Source: Pollenia angustigena
Taxonomy: Eukaryota; Arthropoda; Insecta; Diptera; Polleniidae
Direction: 5' to 3'
DNA: 64,000 nucleotides
NCBI GenBank assembly: GCA_930367215.1
Contig: OV884057.1
Coordinates: forward strand, 205,643,621-205,707,620
This document shows positions 11,501 through 23,500 of the stretch, piece after piece; the stretch's first letter is position 1; each line of letters opens with the position of its first letter. A model generated the notes under the pieces. That model saw only the letters and a program-made list of their open reading frames with translations. It made no database searches and was not told the DNA's origin. The position numbers were made by a program, and so were the translations under genes.

Positions 11501-14500
11501 GTGGCGCCACCTGGCTGAAATCGCCGGCTCATTCTCAACAATTTTGCTAAAGATCATAGCATCGTCAAATGCAGAGTTTTCGATTTAATTCACACTGAGT
11601 AATTTTCAGTGGCGCCACCTATTTTAGATTTTCATCGAAATCGGTTCAGCCGTTCTTTAGTTATAAACGTAGTAACTAACGCCACTTTCTTTTATATATG
11701 TACTAGCTTAACCCGGTGCGCTTCGCTACACTGCTTTACCCACTTCTTCAGTTGAGAGATATTTAATATATGCATCCTTTGGGAGGTATTTCCCCCTGCG
11801 CCTACCCGATTTATTTTTATTTTCAAAAGTGTAGTATACCATAAGAGTGACTTCTACAAAGTTTGAACATTCGTCCTATAACAGTTCTTAAGATATGCGA
11901 TATTAAACCTTGGCGCCCTATGCGGAGTAACACTTCCACCGCTGCTATTTTATTTCAATTTTGGGGCTCAGAAGATCCTACTACCAAAAGTTCAACAAAA
12001 TGCGTGCATCGGCTCTTAATTATATTTCTGTTGAGCGATATTTAATATATGCATCCTATGGGAGGTATTCCCCCCCCCCCCGCGCCTACCCGCTTTATTT
12101 TTATTTTCAATAGTGTATTGAAAAAAAGTGACTTTTACAAAGTTTGCACATTCTCACTATAACAGTTCTTAAGATATGCGATATTAAACCTTGGCGTCCT
12201 ATGGGGGAAACCACTTCCCCCGCTGCTACTTTATTTCAATTTTGGGGCTCAGAAGATTTTACTACCAAAAGTTCAAAAAAATGCGTGAAGCGGCTCTTAA
12301 GATATGCGATATTTAATATTGGCATCCAATGGGGGGTACCAATTCCCCTGCCCCTATCGAAAAAATAAGTAGGCTTTTTTATTTTTAGATGTCACTGTAA
12401 AAGTTTCAGGAAAATCGGTTCAGTAGTTTAGGAGTCTATAATCCAACAAACAAACAAACAAACAAGCAAACAAACAAACAAACAAACAAACAAACATACA
12501 AACACTTTTCATTTTTATATACATATATAGATATAGATTAAAAATTAAATTATGCTTATCCTTTAGAGCGATAGAAATGAAAGAAACTATTGAAAATCTG
12601 TAAATCCTCGTCCATATTAAGAAATATTTGCTGCAACAACAACTTTTTTTCATTCGTGTCCGTAGAATGAAGTTTTTGTTTTGCATTATTTAAGTCATTT
12701 GTATGCTTTCTCTCTTTCTTCTCAAAAAAACTGCTTGTACATGAAATTAAAGTGTAATTAATTCGTCTTCATTCGTATTTCCCCTGTAATTTGCAAACTC
12801 ACATGTTTCGTAGCAAGTGTTTCATAAAAATAAAAAAAATTGATTTTTGTTTGAAGGAACAGTCGGGTTCAATCGAGTCTGACCATATGTTTTCCTACCG
12901 CCTCGCGTGTAAATATATGAATATAATAACTGAACAGAGTAATATATTAGTTCTATGACCAGTAGGCAAGTTTGTAATTAACTAGTCTATTTGTGCGAGG
13001 GTTGCGGGTTTAATTCCCGCCAGAAGTTCTGATCTGTTCTACAATAACGCGCTGAAGGTTTAAGTTACTATTTCTCGGTTAATTATGTTCGACTATAAAT
13101 TGAAGTTGTTTTTGTAACCCTTTATAATAAAAACAGGTATGTCAATACACTCCCCGCCACATGAATAGGACGCCCCGTTTTACTTTGTACAACTGCAATT
13201 CTCTTCGATATTTGGAAACAATTGAAGCGCAGCCGCGAATAAGGGTTATGTGACAAAACAATTATTTTTCAGGAGAGCAAAAGAACGTTTTTAAAAGGCA
13301 GGATTAATTACACTACGTGACAAAATTTCAACAAAGTCGTGACCAAATTAATCTGACAGCTAATCACAGCTAATTATTTGTGTTTTTAAAAAAGATGATG
13401 TGACTGAAATGCAAATATCTTCAAAAGTTTTAAACGGGGTATGTAATTCTTTCTTTCAAGTGAAAGGTAATAAAATTTTTAAAATTTTATTACAGAGTTA
13501 CAGGGGGCAAAAGTTCAAGCTTCATTGAACATTTTTTGATTTTGTTAAATTTTGCTCTATTCAAGTTATTTTTTTTAAACCAATGATTTAAAAATCCTAA
13601 TGTTTTATTGCATGCGACATAAGATTATTTTAATATGAACATTTTACATTTTGCGCCCAACAAGACATAGATTGGTACAAAAATGACAAAGCTACAGAAG
13701 ATTTAGTAAATTAACCCACATAGAAATTCAATACTTTTAAGCAATTTTTAATATTTATTGTTACTAAAAATTTAGCTTTGTATATTAATTTGTTGTGGGT
13801 TAGTTCAATTAATCTTCTGAAACTTTGTCATTTTTGCACCGATCCGGATCCTATTGGGCACAAAATGTTCGTATTGAAATAGGCTAAAATTTTATTTTTT
13901 TGGATATTTGCATTTCAGTCACAGCATCTTTTTTTAAAAACACAAATAACGGTAATTTTGGAATATCTCAAAAACTGTTCTACTTTTGACAATTCTGACA
14001 TATTCAGATTCAGCGGAAAATTTTACTTAAAGATTAGGTGTCAAATTCATTTGGTCAAAAAATTGTCACGTAGTGTTATTTTAAAATTTTTTTTTTTTAG
14101 ATTATCAAAATTAATGATAATAAAAACTTGTATGCAAAATATTAAGAAATTTTAATTTAAAATAACATGCAAATTTGCAGTTTATAACTTTCCACCATGA
14201 ACGCTAATTGCTATATTGGAGTGCTACAAAAAGCATTTCCTCACTTTCAGAACATGTGTGGAAGTTTAAAGTGGACACTCCAGCATGTATATTTATTTAT
14301 ATGTGTATATGTATATGCATATATTCGTCATACAGCGATATAAAACTTAAATAATGTTCCCTGACAGTTTTTGACACAAATGCCCAATTAAAAGTTTGAA
14401 TTCAAAAAAAAAAAAAAAATTCGAAATTTAGATTTGAAATTTTTGCAAAAATTCTTAAATCCCTTTCCTTGAAAAGGGAATAAGTTATAACATTTTTGTC

Positions 14501-17500
14501 GGTTAAAGTTATTTTGAAAAAGGGGCTTACAGTGAACTCGCGTAACGTGTACTTTTTTACCATGGCGTTTCACGTTTTCGAGTTTCTTCACGTTATCGAA
14601 TGCCAAAAATTAAAAAATAAATAAATAAATAGATAAACAAGTCTTTTAAAAGAAATATTTTATTTTTTAATATTTTTAATTTTTTTCGAATTTATTCTAT
14701 GAGCTAAATTTCAGTTATGTATTTTATAAAGCTTTTTTGTAATAGTTCTATTCCTTAAATTTTTCAGAAATGACTTTATACACTACTAACCTTCGGAAGG
14801 AAATAATTCCCAGTTTCTATTTTTTTTTATAACAAAAAAATATATGTATGTGCAATAATTCAGTTGACTTTGCATATGATATACATATAAAACAATAAGT
14901 TTCAGTGTGTGTGCCCCAGACGTATTCGAACAACACATGATAGTTAATCGCTGTTTCTCCATCTTTGCGCCTGGATCACTTTTCTCCAATGATGAAACGT
15001 ATGATTTATCTGGTAGCTGCTTCAGTACAAGCTGATTTTCACATAAAGAGAGTTACTCCATTTTTGATCTTAACTTTTCTTAAAGAGGGTCAACAAGTTT
15101 TGGCTGAGCAACCAGAAATCGGGTTATTTACTCGATTTGTTATTTCCTGTTTTTTCTTCTTAATGGAACAATTTGTTGATTTAGCAACACCATATTTTCT
15201 AGTCAAGCCACTGACACTATAACCTTTTTTCAATAGTTCAAGAATATTTACTTTATCTTGCAAAGAAAACACTTTCTATTTTTATACCCTCCACCACAAT
15301 TAGTTGTGAAGAGGATATATTAAGTTTGTCATTCCGTGTGAAACTTTTTTATTATTCATCTCATTATTCATAAAATATATATATTCTCTGTCCTTGAGTA
15401 ATTCTAAATCGATTTAGCCATGTCCGTTTGTCTGTCCGTCTGTTCGTCTGTTGAAAACACGCTCACTTTCGAACAACTCAAAAGAAATAAAGAAACTTGA
15501 TTTCAAATTGCTTGTAGTTATCCTAGGCAGTTTGGGATTGAAATCCAGCAAAATCGGTTCAGTAGGACCAGAGCTATGAATCAAAATGTGGAACCACCAC
15601 CTAAAAAAATTGATAATTTTGTTACAAAAAATAACATAAATGCTGGAACAAGGCACGGAATGAGACAAGATTTTGCAAAAATTTGTTTTATTTGACTGGA
15701 AATCACGCTGTTAAATTTCGTGATGATCCGTCCATAATTTACCCTAAGCCCCATATAAACAATACTTCCGGAAAACAGTTTAGTACGCCTGAAACCATAA
15801 AAAATAACGCTAGCGTAACAAAATTTGGTACGTCACAATTTTTTAGGACTAGAAATAACACTGTGAAATTTCGTGACGATCGGTCCATAATTTACCTTAG
15901 GCCCCATATAAACCCTGGTAACGGAAAACAGTTTAGTACGCCTAAAACCGTAAAACATAATGCAATCATAACAAATTTTGGCTCGTCACAGTTTTATAGG
16001 ACTATAAATGATATTGTGAAATTTCGTGAAGATCGGTACATAATTTACCCTAGGCCCCATAGAAACCCTACTTCCGGAAAACAGTTTAGTACACCTCAAA
16101 CCATAATTAATAATGCTAGCATAACAGAAATTGGTACGTCAGAGTTTTAAAGGACTAGAAATGACGCTGTGAAATTTCGTGATGATCGGTCCATAATTTA
16201 CCCTAGGCCCCATATAAACCCTACAACCGGAAAACACTTTAGTCGCCTAAAACCATAATTAATAACAAATAGTCGCAGTTTAAGATAATAATAACATCAT
16301 ACAGATATTACTCCTTAAACATTCGAACTGTCGGTGGAGGGTATCAAAGATTCGGCACAGCCGAACTTATCACTCTAACTTGTTTTATTTTTATATTTTA
16401 CAGAATTAATGCAACTTTATTAATCATTTGTGGAAAAAATTAACTTTTTGACTCAGCACGTTAATTTACGCATTTTTTCACCCTTTTATTCTTATATGTA
16501 TGTATATATCGAAAATAAGCCGAGTTTGTTTGGCAGTCGTATTTTATGAATCAAAAACTTCAGAAAATATATAATATGCATATAAAGAATGCATATGTGA
16601 CGCGAAAAATAGAAAGGGACCTAAGGGTTTTGCCATCTTAAAGATATAAATACGTGTATTTTTGGTGTACTAGCACTGGTATTGGTCTCATTTGAAAGCG
16701 ACACATCTCAACCTTGTTGGTCAACCTTGAAAACGCACGTAGGTCGTCCCTACCTCTTGTTTTGTGTAGTTGGTTTTTACTGTTCCTTTTACCTTACTGG
16801 TCCCTTTCTCTATGCGCTGTCACATATATTATATGCAACTATGGAGTTACATTGTTTTTTCAAAAAATACATGGAGTTCCTCGTTTTTACATAAAACTTG
16901 GTATTATTCTGATTTTTTTTTAAATAAGAAATGATATCAAAATTTCGATCTGACTGAGTGATAGTAAATGTGTTCTACTTTTGGTGTTATCTCAATTTTC
17001 GCAAAAAGTGGAGTAACTTAGTTTTTCCATACGGTCACCGATTTAAACGTAACTACTGGTCAGATTTCAACATGTCAAAAGGCTATATTCGGCCGAGCCG
17101 AATCTATGATAGCCGGAGAACATGGTTTGATCGTCTTAGAATTTCCCAAGTCTCCAGAATATATATACTTTTTAGGGTCTTGGATTTCCATATCGATGTA
17201 TTATTTAATTGTTAAAAATAAAGTTTGCTGTTGATCAATTTAGTCGTCAAATATTTGTTATGTGTGAACACACCTTTAGTAATTTAAATGAAAAGTACTT
17301 AAAATATGCAATCATTAATTTTTTTCCCCAAAAATCATTTAAAAAAAATATCAAAAATTGATTTTAGGTTATAAAAACTTGTTTTACTGTAATTTCTTTA
17401 AATTTTCAGAGTGGTTAATAGTAAGTAGTGGAATATTTCAAGCGATTTTCGCCTTGGCCTTTACATACTGGGCTCATCGAATTCACCCGATAAGTTGGTT

Positions 17501-20500
17501 AGGTGGAACAATAATATTACAATCCCTGACATGTGTTATATCAATGATACCTTCTATAATGAATTTGTAAGTTGCAAATAAGTAATTTCCTTTATAAAAA
17601 CTTTAAAACCCATATAATTTTATTTCATCCTCCCATAGCGCCGACGGAGTTCGTCCCACTACCTTTGCAGCCAATGAGGAAATTTGTGTTTCAAGTTGGC
17701 CCTCATCTATGGCAAAGATGTTATCCGAAGAGAATAGCAAATTATTGATATTAATAATGATGTTTGTATTGCAATTCGCTTTGGGCTTAGGCTCATTGGC
17801 TTTCTTCACAGTGGGCCTTACCTATCTCGACGATAACTCAACATCAATTGATAGTCCAGCTGTGATAGCCACAGTTTATGGAGCGAAAATATTTGGTTTA
17901 CAGTTTGGTTCTACCTTAATACTAGGTGTGGGAGCTTCAAATATAGGCTGGTGGTTGGGCTGGGTAATCATAGCTCCTGCCATCTTAGTAACTGGTATTT
18001 TAGTGGGATTATTTCCTCAGAAATTACCAAAAACCTTAATACATCAAGCGGCTCAGCGAATAATGGAAGAATCACGTAGTCGCCAGTTTGGAAGTCAATT
18101 TAGCACCTATATAGACGACATCGCCTTCGGACCGTCAGCGAAAAGAGTTTTTGGCAATAAATTATTAATGTTCAATATTGTCAGTATCATGTTTATACAG
18201 GGAGCATCGATAAATTTTTCCCTACAAGAGGAAAGTTACTTACAATCAAGATTCTTTTTGCCCTACAGTGAGGAAGATGGTTTGATACAGGAATGGAGGG
18301 CGAGATTTATGTCATTTTTTTTGAAACCTCCGGCGGCAGCTATCAGCATGTTTTTGGGCGGTTTGGTTATTTCGAAACTTAAGTTAACGGGAAGGTAAGT
18401 GACTCTGGATTTGGACAAAGAATATAGTTTATTAGAAATGTTTCTTTTTATCGTCTAATTTTAGGAGAATTGCGGCCATTAACTTAGGTATGAATGTTAA
18501 ACTTTTGGCAATTTATATTGCTTTTATATTTATTCGCTGTGACGTTGGTCCTTTGGGCGGTACTGTTAATGGCAAACTTCAACAGCCTTACTGCTCCCGA
18601 CAGTGCATTTGCAATCCCACTTCATTTTTGCCAGTTTGTCCCGAGAACTCTACGGTGACATACTTTTCACCTTGCTATGCTGGATGTTCGAAAAAGACAA
18701 CTATTAATAGTGTGGAGGTAAGTTTATTTAAGGAATTCGGCTTGAAAAACAATATAAGATGGACTACATCGTTATTGATCATAAAGAAAAAAAAACTTGC
18801 GTCTGAAGACAAGAAATGGGAAAAGCTCAGCGTTATTTTTTATATTATTTTTATACGTTTCACCACAGGTGAAAAGGGTATAAGTTTGTCATTCCGTTTG
18901 CAGTCTTTACAATATTGATGTTCGTATTAGGAATGGGCAAAAATATCGATATAGCAAAATATCGATATTTTTAAAAAGAATAATCGATATATATCGCCGA
19001 TATTTAAAATACCGATATATCGATGTATCGATATTGAAATACGACTATCGAATTCGATATTTTTTAAAGTCAGTCTTCATTAAAAACTCAAAATTTTAGA
19101 CGTTTTTCAAACAATATGCGTTTTTTAAGAATTGGCATCACTGCATGCATCATATGTTTTTTATAGCTAGTATGAAGATCTATAACTCCCAGTCTACAAC
19201 TGACATGATTTGCTGTTATAACATAATGTTATAAAAGGGTTTTTAAAACATTTGCAGTAACAACTGTGTTATATCATGAGAAAACGTCACATTAGTGTTA
19301 ATGTTAAGCATATTATGTCAGTTGTACACTGCATGTAAAGATTAGCATTTATAAGAAGAATTAAGAAAAAAGTGGGGTTTTCACATTGCAGATTTCTAAT
19401 TAAAACAGTATAGTCAAACGAACTTGAAAAGATTTATTTTATGCGGTTTTGGAACATTTTATGTGCCTATATATGAGCCGTTTATTTTGAAAGTGGCATA
19501 AATCATTTTGTTTTTAAGTCGAGTGATTTAAGGGTTTGCGTTTTAACACGTTTAAAAATATGGATGCTAACTTTCGAGAAGATTCACTTGTATTTGATAT
19601 ATCATGATACTGATATTTTTCTCAGTATTTATTATTATTTTTATTTATTATTAACTCGATTTTTTTGAAAAAGTGACTTATGCCACTTTCAAAATAAACG
19701 GCTCATATATTTGGAATAATAATAAGATTTGTGTATATATGTATCAGAGAACTGCAAAATCACAATTTTTCTTGATTTATTCATACGCTCAAATTTACAT
19801 TCACTCTTTGCTTGCAAAACAAAGTTCAACGTTGGTAATTTTTATATCGTTTCGTACACATTTGTTTTTAGCATGTATGTATTCGTTTTTATTGAAAGTG
19901 CTTTCTTTGCATTTTTGTTGCGCACGCAATATAACACAACTGTGTAAATTCAAAAGGAACACATTCTTATACTTTTGCATTCAAGTAGTCATTGTCCACT
20001 CGATGAAACGCTTTGTTAACATTAACAACAATAAACCACTCGATGAGACGCTTTCTTAAAATTAACAGCAATAAAAACAAGAATACATTGTACCTTCATA
20101 CAGAACTACTGTACCTTTTAAGATGATACAAAAGTCAGTATGTTTCTATGGAAATTGTCTGTACCTACATAGTTTAGTTTCATTTCGATTTTTTTTCTTG
20201 TACTACATACATAGTTACTGCTGAATGTCTTCATGAGTAATAATTGCTTGATTTCTGGCTTTTCTGTTTGTATTTTTTTTCTTTACCAAACAATCATTGT
20301 CGCACCGAACACACAAACATCTTTATTACAAACAAAGCTAACGATGGTATAAATAACAAAGACGATGTGCATTATTTGAATGCATGCAAACCAGCAGCGA
20401 ATTTTTACGGTTGCGCAAGTTTGATTGTATGACCGCAAGTGAGTGTATTTGTTACTGTTCCTTTAATGCGATTTTTTTTTCAATTGCACAAAGCCGTTCT

Positions 20501-23500
20501 CTGATATGTATATGTATTTCATTCGTATATCACACTTGTTCTACAATTCTGTATTAACTCAAAATTTAAAAATTATTAGTAGAAGCAAAACAATTTTTAA
20601 TTTAACATTAAAGGCATTTGGAAAATATTGTTTAAACCAACCTTTAAATTACCAAAAAGTAGACAAAATAGCATGATATTTGCACGATAGTGTGGATATT
20701 AAGTGTCGACTTTTCTCAAAAAGTGAAAAAAACAAAAATTTTTGGTTAATACACTATTGTTGAACAAGTGCGATATGTGTTTTTTTTTATATAACTTTCG
20801 GTTTTTATCGCACCATGGTGAAGGGTATGTAAGATTCGGCATATCCCAGGCAGTACTCTTGCTTGTTAAAATATTATTTGCTAAATTGAATAGGAATTTC
20901 TACCTAGGAAATAATATCGTAATATGACTTTTAATTATGTTTAATACTGGACTAGCCCGTTTGATTTCTTACACCTACAAAAGTTTTAACGCTTTCGCTT
21001 TTCAGACCGATCTCGTCAAATTACCTTCTACCGTCCTTGCAAAAGTTTACCCAAAATTAAGCTTTTGACACGATAGACCGACCTCACACAGAAAAACTAT
21101 GAAGATAGAGAAAATTTTCTTATTAAATATTTTTTCTGATATTCCTTTTGCAAAGCATTGAAAAGAGACTAATCCGGTTTTATTTTTTCATCTAGCCCCC
21201 TAACAAAGTTCCTTATAAGTTCCTTTTACAGAAAAAGCTCGCAAGGCAAAAGTTAGGAAAGACGCAAAAAAAAAATAAATTTTACAGGAGAGATTTTTTT
21301 TTTTATTTTATTGCATATGGGCATTTCCTGGCATTTTTTTCGATTCGATAGCATTTGGGTAGCTCTATGTTTAGTGCAAAAGAAAGATATCAATCGAGTT
21401 AAAGTTTTCATAATAATAGTTATAAACGTGTGGTCACGAACGTACGCAAAATAGAAGTCAACTTTGGCTGACAGTAGTGTAATGTAAAAATCTGCGTAAT
21501 GGAACGGATTATTAAAAAGTGATTAATTTATTTTAAAAGTGTATTAATGTAGGTCTCCATCCAGTATTTACAAAATAAAATATCTCTCTTGGTTTTTGTT
21601 TATTTGGCTTATTTACCGGTCGCTAACGTACGGATCGCGAACGTACGATTTTTCCATATGCTTTTTTATTATTATCACCACGCGTTTTCCCATAAATGTC
21701 TTAAAATTTCCTTAACAAAAAAACTTAATACTACTTTTGCAATTGATTGCAATGGAGAGATTATGAAGAAAGCGTGTAAACATAACATATTTCTTGCATG
21801 TAAAATAAGTATATAAAAATGTCTTTAGAAGTAGAAAATACAGAAAAACATAAAATTTTCCAGTTTCCAGCCCAATTTCCTCAAGTAAAACAGCTGAGAT
21901 ATGCTATGAAACCATTCTTTTATAAAAACAAAGACTTTTTTATAATAATAAACAATTAAAGCATCGTCTTTAATCAACATTTTATTTTTTCATCCTGGTA
22001 GACCATTCTGGGGAAATGCCCATATAAATTTTTTATGATAAACGATAAAATTGTTTTTGCTATAAAATCGTAACGGTACCTTATATGACCATGACATTTA
22101 AGGAGATGATACAAGTGTTGCCAATAAAGTAATTTATTTAAAAAAAACGTAAAATGATAATGATGTCGCTTACGTTATTTTAGCTGATAGGGTAATTCCA
22201 TGTCAAATCGACCAAAAGTGGGACCCGGCCTTTTTCGACTTTAATGAAATTTGGTGAGAAGGTCCCTTTTATCATATACGGAACAAATATGAACGAAAAA
22301 AATTAAAAAGAAATTTTTCAAAAGTTATGTCATATTGAAAATGTCATAATTTCGCCGAATAAGCTGAATGAGAAATTTTTTGATTTTACAAATTTTATAA
22401 ATTCCCACAAAAATTCGTTTACTTAGACGAACCAGCAGACTGCAAAATTGCACAAACGTAATATCTTATTTGCGAGAAAGTTTTATTGTATGTTTTCTTT
22501 AATATTATCTTTTTTAAAAGAGGGTATGTATATATGATAAAAATTATTCAAAAAAAAGGTTCTTACATGGCCTGTAATCTAAGGAAGAGTTCGAAGAGAA
22601 ATATGTTATTCGGATTGACGGTAATTTGTTATTTTGTTTTAATTATTATTCTGTTAAGTTATTATGAAAAAAAATTGACGTTCGAAATGTCACGTATCGA
22701 CACAGATTTTGGCTTAAAAAAATACAGAAAATTTTGAAATCAAACCAAAGACATTTTAATGTTACGTTGTTATGTACGTTAAATTCTGAAAGTAGTTTGA
22801 CTATAAAATTGTGCCAGATTTAGCTGAATTACTCCTTTTTGTACATGGCCACAAAAACTACTTCTATTTTTTCACGTGCGAATCGGTTCTATTTTTGCCA
22901 TCATCTTTGCCATCATCTTTGACCTAAAATCGCGCCCTCCATCAAAGTGGTATAATTTAAGGGTTAAAAGAACGTAAAAATATTTCCTATTGCATTTTAG
23001 ATGCGTACGACTGTCACGTTCAACAATATCGAATTACCCATATCTCGAAAATAACTTTACATACAAAGATGATTTCTATGTCATTTTAAGGAGAATACTT
23101 AGGGCTTCAAACATAATTTGCTTAGAACTCAATAATAGAATTAGGGATGAAACGATACCTCTAAGGTATCGATAATTTTACTCGATGTGATATCGTTCGC
23201 AAAGTATCGATTCCTACTCAGTATCGAATAAAAAGTATCGATACTTACTTGTATCGGGTTGTATGATAAAAGAATAGAAAGAAGCATTTATAAACGTTCT
23301 TATTAGCGTTTTATTACTATACAATAAAATAAGAACTACGACACATTAGAATTTTTGTGCAAAACGAAAAGTGTAAAAATTGAGACCACTTTTTGTTACC
23401 ACCTTGTACCAATTTCCTTCCGAAAAGCCTTTTTTTATCTTAGTAAACGACATTTTTTAGAACGTTTAGGATATTCACCTTTAATTCCAGAAATCAACAA

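Noticed and set aside
12420..12686. Minus-strand frame with repeating VCLF
   Set aside because: Produced by the (CAAA)n microsatellite; no other coding signal.
12950..13030. Functional tRNA gene
   Set aside because: T-arm is good but the acceptor stem pairs at only about five of seven positions and the T-loop lacks the canonical C; kept as a SINE candidate.
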